Positions 35,202 to 43,073 of a DNA stretch of 64,000 nucleotides are shown piece by piece. Origin of the DNA: Devosia ginsengisoli (GTDB lineage Bacteria > Pseudomonadota > Alphaproteobacteria > Rhizobiales > Devosiaceae); the NCBI RefSeq assembly GCF_024707105.1, contig NZ_JANQAJ010000006.1, forward strand, positions 744,001 to 808,000, read 5' to 3'. How positions within the stretch are numbered: position 1 is the stretch's first letter; each line of letters starts with the position of its first letter. Position numbers and translations under genes: made by a program. The notes under the pieces are model-generated. The model had not been told where the DNA came from. It worked only from the letters and a program-made list of their open reading frames with translations, and ran no database searches.

Positions 35202-36392
35202 TTAAGCCACCTGTCCGGCAGCCCAGCCGGACGCCCAGGCCCATTGGAAATTATACCCGCCGAGCCAGCCGGTCACATCAGCCACTTCGCCAATGAAATA
35301 CAGCCCCGGCACATCCCGCGCTGCCATGGTTTTCGCATCAAGATCGCGCGTATCGACCCCGCCCAGCGTCACCTCCGCCGTGCGATAGCCTTCCGAACCC
35401 ACCGGCTTCAGCGTCCAGGCCTTCAGCATGGCCTCCACCACAGCCAGTTTCTTGTCGGAAAAATCCCCGATCATGCCACCCATATCCAGCTCGTCGCCGA
35501 GCAATTGCGCCAGCTTTTTCGGCAGTACATTGCCCAATACCGTCTGCACCTGCAGCTTGGGCGTCGCCTTGCGGGCCGCTCGCAGCATGTCGCCGGCATC
35601 GCGATGCGGCAACAGGTCCACCGCAATGGCGTCGCCTTCGCGCCAATAGGACGAGATCTGCAGAATTGCCGGCCCACTGAGCCCGCGATGGGTGAAGAGC
35701 AAAGCCTCCTCGAATGCCGTCCGGCCATGGCTGACAATGGCTGGTGTGGCGATGCCGGAAAGCGGTTTGAGCTTTTCCAGCGCCCCCGCCTCGAAGGTCA
35801 GCGGCACCAGAGCCGGGCGCGTTTCGGTCAGCCGCAGACCGAATTGCGTCGCCAGCTGATAGCCCAGCCCGCTCGCCCCCATCTTGGGAATGGATTTGCC
35901 GCCGGTCGCGACGATGAGGCTCTCTGCCGTCACCGACGCGGTCGAAAGCTGCACCGCAAAGCCGCTCTCGTCCCGGCTCACGGATTCAACGCTGGTTTCC
36001 AGCACCAGCGTCACGCCAGCCTTGCGCATCTCGCCCAGAAGCATGGTGATGATCTGTGTCGCCGGTCCGTCGCAGAACAATTGCCCCAGCGTCTTCTCGT
36101 GGAAGGTGATGCCATGTTCGCGCACCAGGGCGATGAACATGTCGGGCGTATAGCGGCTCAGGGCGGAGAGCGCGAAACGCGGATTGGCGCTCAGGAACCG
36201 GTCGCGACCCTTGTCCACAGTAGCGTTGATATTGGTGAAGTTGCAGCGTCCGCCGCCCGAGATGCGGATTTTCTCGCCGGCATATCTGGCGTGGTCCACC
36301 AGCAGCACCGAGCGCCCACGCCGGCCGGCCTCGATCGCCGCCATCATGCCGGCGGCACCGGCACCCAGGATCACGACATCATAATGGGGCAT
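35202..36392 (-). CDS. NAD(P)/FAD-dependent oxidoreductase, BaiN/HI0933 family
   Basis: This 396-residue flavoprotein opens with the Rossmann motif VVILGAGAAGMMAAIEAGRRGRSVLL, followed by KIRISGGGRCNFTN, both typical of the HI0933/BaiN group. The C-terminal FAD motif is PGLYFIGEVADVTGWLGGYNFQWA. Physiological substrate in proteobacteria is unknown. It is a single-gene unit with family C repeats on both sides. Confidence 0.93.
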   Translation of the reverse strand: MPHYDVVILGAGAAGMMAAIEAGRRGRSVLLVDHARYAGEKIRISGGGRCNFTNINATVDKGRDRFLSANPRFALSALSRYTPDMFIALVREHGITFHEKTLGQLFCDGPATQIITMLLGEMRKAGVTLVLETSVESVSRDESGFAVQLSTASVTAESLIVATGGKSIPKMGASGLGYQLATQFGLRLTETRPALVPLTFEAGALEKLKPLSGIATPAIVSHGRTAFEEALLFTHRGLSGPAILQISSYWREGDAIAVDLLPHRDAGDMLRAARKATPKLQVQTVLGNVLPKKLAQLLGDELDMGGMIGDFSDKKLAVVEAMLKAWTLKPVGSEGYRTAEVTLGGVDTRDLDAKTMAARDVPGLYFIGEVADVTGWLGGYNFQWAWASGWAAGQVA

Positions 36393-36423
36393 GGCTGGTC
36401 CTGTTCATTGAGCGACCAGGAGT

Positions 36424-36507
36424 AGACCTCATCCTGAGCTTGTCGAAGGACGAGGTCGTGGTGAGATCGTGCCACGCCTCGTGGTTCGACAGGCTCACCA
36501 TGAGGCT
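36424..36507. repeat. Dispersed hairpin repeat, family C, copy 5
   Basis: Arms CCTCATCCTGAGCTTGTCG (TCC/GGA) and GTGGTTCGACAGGCTCACC (CCA/TGG) show the same mixed-stem layout as copy 4. It fills the gap between the BaiN-type and beta-barrel genes. Confidence 0.8.
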
Positions 36508-36529
36508 GTTGGTGGCTTGATGCCCGCTC

Positions 36530-37618
36530 TTAGTCGAAGTGATGCACCAGGCCAAGGGTGACCTTGGTTGTCGGTATGGAATAGCGCTTGGTGCTGGGAC
36601 CGGGAACGCCATCCATCCGACCCAGCAGCAGCGCTTCACCGCGCAAGGCACTCTTGCCCCAGAGCGCATATTCAACGCCCCCGCCAAAGGCATAGGCGCC
36701 TGACGCCTCCACCAGCCCCACGCCGCCTGCGGCATAGGCCAGCACGCCCGGCGCCGGCACCACGCCGATGCGGGCCAGCGCCAGCGCATCGAGCCCGGCA
36801 TCGCCCGATGTGTCGAAATTGGCCCCGAGCTGCACTTCGACGCCGGCCCGCATCATATCGCCCAGCGCATGATTATAGCCGGCCAGCCCTCCCATTTCGA
36901 AGCGGCTCAGGTGCCAGCCATGGCCGTAATCGTCGTAGAAGTTGAACTGCGGATCGGTCAGCCCGCCGATATTGATGCCGGCATAGAGTCCGGAAAAATC
37001 GGTCACCGGACCCGTATTGAATGTCGTCGCAGCCGGTCCGCCATCGAGCTGCCATATGGCCCCCGACGTCACCCGCATGGCCGAAATGGCCGGGATGTCA
37101 TTGCCATTGGGCACCGGGCCGAGCTGGCCGATGCCGGCCGCTTCCAGCCGCAGGGCCATATTTGACGTCACCATCACCTCGGCGCCCATGCCGGCCTCGA
37201 AGGCCCAGCCTTCGCCCATGCGGCCGGCGCCGCCGAGCAGGTAGAACAGCGTATTGTCGCCGGCGGCAAAGCCCAGCCGGGCCAGGGCCATGGCGCGCAG
37301 ATAGGCCGAGCTGGAAAAATCGGTGGCCACCGTCGCCTGCAATTCGGCGCCCACGACCACGCCCGGCGCGACGGGCTGGTTCCAGCCGATAACGGCGCCG
37401 ATTTCGGGGCGGATTTCCCAGCCGGTGGTGTTGAAATTGTTCTTGCGCGCCGAGATCGGGCCGAGCAGCACGCCGGCATAGAGCCCGTCAAAGGCGCTGG
37501 GCGCGGTGAATTCTGCAGTGATGTCGGGGCTGAAATAAAGCGCGGTATCCTGTGCTACCGCGCCGCCCGTCAGCGCCAACAGACCCGCCCAAACCCCCAC
37601 ACATACGCCAGCACGCAT
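36530..37618 (-). CDS. Outer-membrane beta-barrel protein with internally duplicated domain
   Basis: This 362-residue protein has a signal peptide (1-22) and two halves of similar design. Each half opens with FDGLYAGVLLGP or FSGLYAGINIGG and continues with alternating strands; the first half ends near residue 190 and the second at the C-terminal VHHFD. The strands, Gly-rich turns and terminal aromatic fit an outer-membrane Opa/OmpA-like barrel or a two-barrel fusion. I cannot name a family. A CtrA-like box lies 64 bp upstream. ATG 37618 gives the signal peptide; the upstream open frame is not coding. Confidence 0.78.
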   Translation of the reverse strand: MRAGVCVGVWAGLLALTGGAVAQDTALYFSPDITAEFTAPSAFDGLYAGVLLGPISARKNNFNTTGWEIRPEIGAVIGWNQPVAPGVVVGAELQATVATDFSSSAYLRAMALARLGFAAGDNTLFYLLGGAGRMGEGWAFEAGMGAEVMVTSNMALRLEAAGIGQLGPVPNGNDIPAISAMRVTSGAIWQLDGGPAATTFNTGPVTDFSGLYAGINIGGLTDPQFNFYDDYGHGWHLSRFEMGGLAGYNHALGDMMRAGVEVQLGANFDTSGDAGLDALALARIGVVPAPGVLAYAAGGVGLVEASGAYAFGGGVEYALWGKSALRGEALLLGRMDGVPGPSTKRYSIPTTKVTLGLVHHFD

Positions 37619-37681
37619 GACCAATCCCCCGTCTCGCGCTATTGCCGCGCGAAGACCTTCACAGCGCAATAATCTAAACCC

Positions 37682-37697
37682 TTAATGGCGTCTTAAC
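37682..37697. promoter_or_regulatory. CtrA-like binding box TTAA-N7-TTAAC
   Basis: TTAAtggcgtcTTAAC is an exact consensus match, 64 bp upstream of the beta-barrel protein start. Confidence 0.6.
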
Positions 37698-37749
37698 ATA
37701 GTCCTTGTTGCAATGGCGCATCACCGATGCTGGCGGTGTGGCAATTTCA

Positions 37750-37777
37750 TTGACTCTTTCCTATTTGGGCGTATGAG
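37750..37777 (+). promoter_or_regulatory. Candidate sigma70-type promoter for asd
   Basis: TTGACT (37750-37755) and TATGAG (37772-37777) are 16 bp apart. They lie about 230 bp upstream of asd, so the transcript would include the leader ORF and hairpins described below. Confidence 0.45.
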
Positions 37778-37809
37778 AAGTCCTGCTTTTCAACCGAAGC
37801 AGTCATTCG

Positions 37810-37905
37810 ATGCGCAGCCTTTTCGATAGTGCGGACCTCGCAACCACCCGGCGTTTCGCCGGTGGCGTCGCTGTGTCGATGACCAAAACCACCAAAACCG
37901 CCTGA
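37810..37905 (+). promoter_or_regulatory. Putative asd leader peptide (Met-Thr-Lys-rich) with attenuator
   Basis: A 31-codon ORF runs from ATG 37810, and its last eight codons (ATG 37879 to TGA 37905) encode MTKTTKTA. Four are Thr (ACC) and two Lys (AAA), preceded by Met. Thr, Lys and Met are end products of the pathway fed by Asd. Just after the stop, TCTCCC-GACG-GGGAGA (37923-37938) can fold, and CCCCGG-GTCG with CGAC-GGGG (about 37914-37935) is an alternative, competing fold. This layout matches ribosome-mediated attenuation. A 5' copy of ATG 37810 or only ATG 37879 could be the true start; the ribosome-binding sites are weak. Confidence 0.5.
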
Positions 37906-38009
37906 CGCTTTTCCCCGGGTCGTCTCCCGACGGGGAGAGGCTCAAAGCACTGACCGCGATGGATAGCCATCGCGCGGGGGCGGAAATGGCAAGGGACTGG
38001 AGTTCCAAA

Positions 38010-39050
38010 ATGGGTTATCGCGTCGCTGTCGTCGGTGCCACAGGCAATGTGGGCCGGGAAGTTCTCAATATTCTGGCCGAACGCAAGTTCCCCGCCGACG
38101 AGGTGATTGCCCTGGCGTCGTCCCGCTCGATCGGCCGGGAAATTTCCTATGGCGACAAGATCCTCAAGGCCAAGAATCTAGACGATTTCGATTTCAAGGG
38201 CGTCGATTTCGCCATCATGTCGGCGGGTGGTTCCATCTCCAAGGACTGGGCCCCGCGCATCGCCGCCTCGGGCTGCATCGTCATCGATAATTCCAGCTAC
38301 TGGCGCTACAATTCGGACGTGCCGCTGATCGTGCCGGAAGTGAACGGGCAGGTGCTCGACCGCTGGCTGGCCGATCCCAAGCGCGGCAATATCATTGCCA
38401 ATCCCAATTGCTCGACGGCCCAGCTCGTGGTGGCGCTCAAGCCGCTGCATGATGCCGCAAAGATCAAGCGCATCGTCGTCTCGACCTATCAGTCGGTCTC
38501 CGGCGCCGGCAAGGAGGGCGTGGACGAGCTCTGGAACCAGACCAAGGGCATTTTCGTCAACGATACGGCGACGCCCGGCAAGTTCCCCAAGCAGATCGCC
38601 TTCAACGTCATCCCGCATATCGATGTGTTCATGGAAGACGGCTACACCAAGGAAGAGTGGAAGGTGCTGGCCGAAACCAAGAAGATTCTCGATCCCAAGA
38701 TCAAGGTGACCTGCACTGCCGTGCGCGTGCCGGTCTTCGTGGGTCATTCCGAAGCGGTCAATATCGAATTCGAGAACCCGATTTCGGCCGACGAGGCGCG
38801 CGACATCCTGCGCGAGGCACCGGGCATTTCGGTCGTCGACAAGCGCGAGCCGGGCGGTTACGCCACCCCGGTCGAGTCAGTGGGCGAATACGACACCTTC
38901 GTCTCCCGCATCCGCGAGGACAATACGGTCGAAAACGGTCTGGCCATCTGGGTCGTTTCCGACAATCTGCGCAAGGGCGCCGCGCTCAATACGATCCAGA
39001 TCGCCGAAGAACTCATTGCGCGCGGGCTGAAGGCGCGCCTGGCGGCGTAG
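38010..39050 (+). CDS. asd: Aspartate-semialdehyde dehydrogenase
   Basis: Asd reduces aspartyl-phosphate to aspartate semialdehyde, the branch point for Lys/DAP, Thr and Met synthesis. The 346 residues show the NADP motif VVGATGNVGREVL, the catalytic Cys134 in NPNCSTAQLV, YQSVSGAGKEGVDEL, and a C-terminal GLAIWVVSDNLRKGAALNTIQIAE. ATG 38010 is chosen because the family starts here (MGYRVAVVGATG); GGAGTTCC precedes it. The 391-bp gap upstream holds the promoter and attenuator features. dapF of the Lys/peptidoglycan branch is also in this window. Confidence 0.97.
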   Translation: MGYRVAVVGATGNVGREVLNILAERKFPADEVIALASSRSIGREISYGDKILKAKNLDDFDFKGVDFAIMSAGGSISKDWAPRIAASGCIVIDNSSYWRYNSDVPLIVPEVNGQVLDRWLADPKRGNIIANPNCSTAQLVVALKPLHDAAKIKRIVVSTYQSVSGAGKEGVDELWNQTKGIFVNDTATPGKFPKQIAFNVIPHIDVFMEDGYTKEEWKVLAETKKILDPKIKVTCTAVRVPVFVGHSEAVNIEFENPISADEARDILREAPGISVVDKREPGGYATPVESVGEYDTFVSRIREDNTVENGLAIWVVSDNLRKGAALNTIQIAEELIARGLKARLAA

Positions 39051-39065
39051 GGTCCGCACCAGACT

Positions 39066-39094
39066 GCCCCCCCCCCCTTGTGGGGAGGGAGCCA
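39066..39094. repeat. Family A repeat fragment with a long C run
   Basis: A run of 11 C (39067-39077) followed by TTGTGGGGAGGGA is one arm of a family A element, truncated. It lies between asd and EamA-1. Confidence 0.6.
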
Positions 39095-39136
39095 GATCGA
39101 GCGCCTGCCGCCTCGCACTCCAAACTGCAAGTACCC

Positions 39137-40013
39137 ATGCCCCTCCGCGACATAGCCCTGGCCCTCGGCGTCGTCCTCATCTGGGGGCTCAATTTCGTCG
39201 CCATCAAATGGGGCGTCGACGAGATTTCGCCCTTCCTGCTGACCGCGTTGCGTTATCTCGGCTGCGCCCTGCCGGCCGTCTTCTTCATCCGCAAGCCCAA
39301 AGTGAGCTGGGGGCTGCTCGTCGCCTATGGAATGACCGTCGGCGTGCTGCAATTCGGCTTCCTGTTCACCGCCGTCGGGCTGGGCATGCCGGCCGGGCTG
39401 GCGAGCCTGGTCATGCAGATGCAGGTGTTTTTCACCATGGCGCTGGCCGTGCTGCTGCTGGGCGACCGGCCGACCATGCTGCATCTGGCAGGTGCCGCCA
39501 TTGCCCTTGTCGGCCTCGGCACGATCGGGGCCGAGCATATCGGCGGGGCCGTGCTGGTGCCGCTGCTGCTGACACTGGTCGCCGCCGGTTTCTGGGCCAT
39601 TTCCAATATCCTCACCAAGCAGGCCGGCCAGGTCGACATGCTGGGTTTCGTGGTCTGGGGGAGCCTGGTGCCACCGCTGCCCATGCTGGCCCTGTCGCTG
39701 CTGGCCGAAGGGCCGCAGGCCGTCGCCGGGCTTCTCACCATCAGCCCGCAGGCCATCTTTTTCGGTGCTGTTCATCGCCTATGGCTCGACCCTGGTCGGC
39801 TATGGCTGCTGGGCGGTGCTGCTGGGCCGGCACAAGGCCAGCGTCATCGCGCCCTTCTCGCTGCTGGTGCCGGTGGTCGGCTTTGCCGCCGCCTTCGTCT
39901 TCCTGGGCGAACAGGTCAGCGCGTTGGAAGTGGCGGGAAGCCTGCTGATCTTTGCCGGCCTTGTCCTCAATGTGTTCGGGCCGCGCCTGCTGGCGCGGTT
40001 GCGGGTGGCCTGA
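39137..40013 (+). pseudogene. EamA/DMT family transporter 1, frameshifted
   Basis: An EamA exporter of about 291 residues is read from ATG 39137 with the expected ten membrane segments and the LLGDRPTMLHLAG internal repeat signature. The frame is good to QAIFF at 39757 and is then lost: the C-terminal 83 codons lie one frame over and end at TGA 40013. The break is at a run of five T (39758-39762). Four T would read Ile-Phe-Ser-Val-Leu-Phe-Ile-Ala-Tyr-Gly and continue to the stop. In the unshifted frame the ORF runs on into EamA-2. Its stop overlaps EamA-2 as TGATG, so the two genes normally form one unit. Confidence 0.8.
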
Positions 40014-40894
40014 TGCCCATCCGCCACGTTCTGCTCGCCTTGCTCGTCGTCGTCATCTGGGGCTTCAACTTCGTCATCATCAAGCTCAGCGTCGAGGCGC
40101 TGCCGCCCATTCTGGCCGCCGGCCTGCGCTTCGTGGCAGCGGCTTTGCCGGCGGTGTTCTTCATCCGGCCGCCCAAAACGCAGTGGTATTATGTGGTGGG
40201 GTTCGGGCTGGCCTTCGGCTTTGCGCTCTATGGCTTCCTCAACCTCGCCATCGCCTGGGGCATGTCGGCGGGGCTGAGTTCGCTGGTGCTGCAGACGCAG
40301 GCCTTTTTCACCATGGCGCTGGCCTTCCTGCTGCTGGGCGAACGGCCCAGCCGCTTCCAGGTCATCGGCGCGCTGATCGCCTTTGCCGGCATCGGCGTCA
40401 TCGCCATCGAGCGGCTGGCCGCCACCGCGCTGCTGCCTCTGGGCATGGTGCTGCTGGCGGCGCTGAGCTGGGGCATGGCCAATGTGCTGACCAAGAAAGC
40501 CGGCCGCGTCAATGCGCTGGCCTTCACCGTCTGGGGCGCGCTGGCCGCGCCGGTGCCGCTGATCGGCCTGTCGCTGCTGGTCGAGGGGCAGCAGGTGGTG
40601 CTCGATGCGCTGGCCGGCTTCGGCTGGAGCGATGCGGGGCTGATCGCCTTCCTCGCCTATCCGGCGACGCTGTTGGGCGGGGGCATCTGGAGCTGGCTGC
40701 TGGGCCGGCATCCGGCCTCGGTCGTGGCGCCCTTTACCCTGCTGGTGCCGATCACCGGGCTGCTGTCGGGCTATCTGGTGCTGGGCGAGACCATTACCTG
40801 GATCGAGATCGGCGGCGCCGCGCTGGTCATTGCCGGACTGGTCGTCACGGTATTGCGCGGCCGGGCAGCCGAGCCGGCTATCCGGCTCGACTGA
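40013..40894 (+). CDS. EamA/DMT family transporter 2
   Basis: The 293-residue paralogue of EamA-1 has ten membrane segments in two five-helix repeats. Shared motifs are VVIWGFNFVIIKL, LLLGERPSRFQVIG and FTLLVPITGLLSGYLVLGE. The start ATG overlaps the preceding stop (TGATG). Two similar transporters side by side may form a heterodimer or represent a duplication; they are about equally long and share the L-G-D/E-R-P-x-x-x-x-x-x-G pattern. Substrate unknown. A gene caller that ignores the T-run frameshift would fuse both. Confidence 0.88.
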   Translation: MPIRHVLLALLVVVIWGFNFVIIKLSVEALPPILAAGLRFVAAALPAVFFIRPPKTQWYYVVGFGLAFGFALYGFLNLAIAWGMSAGLSSLVLQTQAFFTMALAFLLLGERPSRFQVIGALIAFAGIGVIAIERLAATALLPLGMVLLAALSWGMANVLTKKAGRVNALAFTVWGALAAPVPLIGLSLLVEGQQVVLDALAGFGWSDAGLIAFLAYPATLLGGGIWSWLLGRHPASVVAPFTLLVPITGLLSGYLVLGETITWIEIGGAALVIAGLVVTVLRGRAAEPAIRLD

Positions 40895-40902
40895 GGGCGG
40901 GC

Positions 40903-41157
40903 CTATTCGGCCGGCGTTGCCGGCAGGGTGGTCGGCTGCAGCGCATTGAGCTCGTCGGGGGTCAGGCCCCCGCTGGCATCGGCATCGGCACTGTCGAACT
41001 CTTCCTGCGTCAGGTCGGTCCAGATCACCTGCAGCTCGGCAAAGCTCAGTTCGCCATTGGCGTCGGTATCGACATCGGCAAAGCTGGTGGGCGTCTGGGC
41101 CAGGGTGGCCGTGGTGGCCAGACCGAGAACGGCCAGGCTCAGGACAAGTTTGTGCAT
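40903..41157 (-). CDS. Small secreted EF-hand protein 1
   Basis: This 84-residue protein has a signal peptide (1-22, cleavage near LAQ) and two EF-hand loops, DTDANGELSFAE and DADASGGLTPDE. Each has Asp at positions 1, 3, 5 and Glu at 12, so both should bind Ca2+. The ATG at 41157 gives the signal peptide. The gene lies right after its paralogue in the same direction, with a terminator between them, so each has its own transcript end. Confidence 0.85.
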   Translation of the reverse strand: MHKLVLSLAVLGLATTATLAQTPTSFADVDTDANGELSFAELQVIWTDLTQEEFDSADADASGGLTPDELNALQPTTLPATPAE

Positions 41158-41195
41158 GGGATAACTCCACTGGAGGGTCGCAGGGTGCGACCGGG

Positions 41196-41234
41196 TATAA
41201 AAGAAGCCACCCCAGGGAGGCATGGGGTGGCTTC
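41196..41234 (-). terminator. Terminator between the two EF-hand genes
   Basis: GAAGCCACCCCA (41203-41214) and TGGGGTGGCTTC (41223-41234) form a perfect 12-bp stem with an 8-base loop. On the minus strand TTTTATA follows. Confidence 0.88.
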
Positions 41235-41265
41235 ATTGGGCGCCCAGGAACTGGGCGTTAGCGGC

Positions 41266-41514
41266 TTAGTTCGCCGGGGCGGCCAGGGAGGCGACCAGGG
41301 CGTCATACTCTTCAGCCGACAGATCGCCATTGGCGTCGGTATCGGCGGCCGTGAAGGCCTCTTCGGTCAGGTCGGGCCAGGCAACCTGGGCTTCGGCCAG
41401 GGTCACGCCGCCGCTCGCATCGGCATCGACGGAAGCGAAATCGGTGGCAGCCTGGGCGAACGCGGCAGTCGAGAGACCGAGAACGACGAGGGACGACAGG
41501 ATGATCTTCTTCAT
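41266..41514 (-). CDS. Small secreted EF-hand protein 2
   Basis: This 82-residue paralogue of the previous protein has a signal peptide (1-21) and two EF-hand loops, DADASGGVTLAE and DTDANGDLSAEE. Their order is the mirror of protein 1, where the DTDANG-type loop comes first. ATG 41514 fits the signal peptide. A terminator-like hairpin lies 25 bp upstream of the start, so expression may be attenuated. Confidence 0.85.
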   Translation of the reverse strand: MKKIILSSLVVLGLSTAAFAQAATDFASVDADASGGVTLAEAQVAWPDLTEEAFTAADTDANGDLSAEEYDALVASLAAPAN

Positions 41515-41885
41515 GGGAGGTAAGCTCCAATGTTGGGGAGAAAAACGGTGACCGGTTAGCCAGTCTCCGACGAGCCGCTCTCCTGCGGCCCGTGGGACAG
41601 ACATTGCTGGTCCATCATGGCCCTCGCGGGTCGGCTCCTTGGCCGGGCTGGATCGATGTCGGGGCATTTTCCGGGCAGGGCTAACCCCCCGGTTTCCGGG
41701 CCTTTCAAGAAGAAAAGCCGGGCCTGCACGCCGCTTGAATGCATATCATTTACCGTATCCGTTCACGATTACGGCAGGGCCGGTACAGATTCCCGGCAAA
41801 AAAGAGGCGATTGATCACGGCGAAGTGATCGACCCTCCATGGCTCGTGTCAGGCCGGCTGAAATCGGCGGAAAGACTGGGGGCGC
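41515..41885. other. 371-bp intergenic region between EF-hand 2 and carbonic anhydrase
   Basis: Apart from the hairpin at 41541-41565 I see no gene here. I compared it with cobalamin-type riboswitch and other leader architectures without a match. There is a direct repeat of CCGGGCC (about 41697 and 41719) around an A-rich spacer. A GTGAAC/TATGCA pair near 41750-41780 on the minus strand is a weak promoter candidate for the EF-hand gene. Confidence 0.4.
41541..41565 (-). promoter_or_regulatory. Terminator-like hairpin upstream of the EF-hand 2 start
   Basis: GACTGG-CTAA-CCGGTC (41550-41565) forms a 6-bp stem with one G-U pair. On the minus strand ACCGTTTTT follows. It lies between the promoter region and the gene, as in an attenuator. 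A short ORF in the leader (MDQQCLSHGPQESGSSETG) ends inside the loop, but coincidence is likely. Confidence 0.35.
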
Positions 41886-42527
41886 TCAGATATTGGGGCG
41901 CTGGAAATCGCCGCTCTTGGCGTCCATGATCCACAGCTCGCCGGTCGAAATGTCGAACCAGGCGCCGTGCAGCAGGAGCTTCCCCGCCTTTTCCAGCTCG
42001 GCGATATAGGGGAAGGTGCGCAGGTTGCGCAGCGAGTTGCGAATCGAGATGCGCTCGAGTGCGGTCTGGCGTTCGGCCTGCGTCATCAGGCCGTTCTTGC
42101 CAAGCTGGCCGGGCAGTTCGCCCAGCATGGCCATCCATTTGCCGATGAAGTCGCCTTCGTCGAGCGGGGCCTGGTTGGGGGCCAGGGCCGCCTTGATGCC
42201 GCCGCAGCGGCCGTGGCCCATCACCACGATATTCTCGATCTCCAGCGCCTTGACCGCGAATTCGATGCCGGCCGAGGTACCATGCTGGCCGCCGTCGGGC
42301 TGGTAGGTCGGCACCAGGTTGGCCACGTTGCGCAGCACGAAGAGTTCGCCCGGCCCCGCATCGAAGATCATTTCGGGCGCCGCGCGGCTGTCGCAGCAGG
42401 CGATGATCATGGTGGACGGGTTCTGGCCCTCGCTGGCCAGGTCCCGAATCCGGTCCTTTTCACGCATGTAGCGGCCCGCCATGAAGTTGGCGTGGCCCTG
42501 GAGCAGGTGTTCGGGAAAGGTGTGCAT
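41886..42527 (-). CDS. Beta-class carbonic anhydrase
   Basis: This enzyme interconverts CO2 and bicarbonate. The 213 residues carry the Zn ligands of the beta class: the Cys-Asp-Ser-Arg motif in CCDSRAAPE and the GHGRCGG segment with His and Cys. The C-terminal AWFDISTGELWIMDA is also typical. ATG 42527 gives MHTFPEHLLQGHANF; 25 upstream codons are open without homology. It diverges from the DUF1737 gene across 73 bp. Confidence 0.94.
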   Translation of the reverse strand: MHTFPEHLLQGHANFMAGRYMREKDRIRDLASEGQNPSTMIIACCDSRAAPEMIFDAGPGELFVLRNVANLVPTYQPDGGQHGTSAGIEFAVKALEIENIVVMGHGRCGGIKAALAPNQAPLDEGDFIGKWMAMLGELPGQLGKNGLMTQAERQTALERISIRNSLRNLRTFPYIAELEKAGKLLLHGAWFDISTGELWIMDAKSGDFQRPNI

Positions 42528-42600
42528 GGCTTTTCGATTAGCGCTAAGCTTGGCCGAGATCAACTGTTTGCGCATCTGTCGGCGCGCATTGGGGCCTTGC

Positions 42601-42807
42601 ATGCTTATCTATCGTTTCCTCACCGGCGAGGATGATTCCAGTTTCTGCCACAAGGTCACCAAGGCCCTGAGCGAAGGCTGGCAGCTCTACGGCTCCCCCA
42701 CCTATGCCTATGATGCCGTCGCCAAGAAAATGAAGGCCGGCCAGGCCGTCACCCGCAATGCCAAGGACCAGCCCTACGATCCGGACAGGAAGCTGGTGGA
42801 TTACTAG
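42601..42807 (+). CDS. DUF1737 family protein
   Basis: This 68-residue protein has the DUF1737 pattern: LIYRFLTGEDDSSFCHKVTKAL, LSEGWQLYGSPTY and VTRNAKDQPYDP. The function is unknown; the family is thought to be a small ferredoxin-like fold. ATG 42601 has only a weak ribosome-binding site. It diverges from the carbonic anhydrase gene. Confidence 0.8.
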   Translation: MLIYRFLTGEDDSSFCHKVTKALSEGWQLYGSPTYAYDAVAKKMKAGQAVTRNAKDQPYDPDRKLVDY

Positions 42808-42858
42808 CCAAGCTGCTTCATAAGAGAGGGCCTCAATGATCGCCCCCGAGTGGAGCCA

Positions 42859-43031
42859 CCCCTCGCCCCTTGTGGGAGAGGGTGTAATTTCCTCGTTCAG
42901 AGGAAATTACGGGTGAGAAGGCCATGAGGGCTACGCCCGAATGGCGCGCCCTCCCATGCATCAATGTAAGTGGATAGCGCGGCGCCCCCTCATCCGCCCT
43001 TCGGGCACCTTCTCCCACGAGGGGAGAAGGG
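42859..43031. repeat. Structured repeat (MITE-like), family B, copy 3
   Basis: Terminal arms CCCTCGCCCCTTGTGGGAGA and CTTCTCCCACGAGGGGAGAA bracket a hairpin GTAATTTCCTC-GTTCA-GAGGAAATTAC (42884-42910). A segment reading GAGAAGGCCATGAGGGCTAC is shared with copy 4. It fills the gap between the DUF1737 and NUDIX genes. Confidence 0.85.
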
Positions 43032-43073
43032 ATTCGGTCTCGCGGCCGGGACACGAGGGCTGGGAGCCTACCC

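Noticed and set aside
39067-39077. A run of 11 C as a phase-variable tract controlling EamA-1
   Set aside because: It lies in a repeat fragment 60 bp before the start, not in a coding frame or between -35 and -10 boxes that I can see.
38657-40894. One giant two-domain EamA fusion protein
   Set aside because: The fusion depends on the out-of-frame stretch between 39763 and 40013. The correct C-terminus of EamA-1 exists in the adjacent frame.
41556-41744. A 62-codon minus-strand ORF in the EF-hand leader, ending inside the hairpin loop
   Set aside because: No ribosome-binding site, no codon bias like the neighbours, no recognisable motif; most likely chance.
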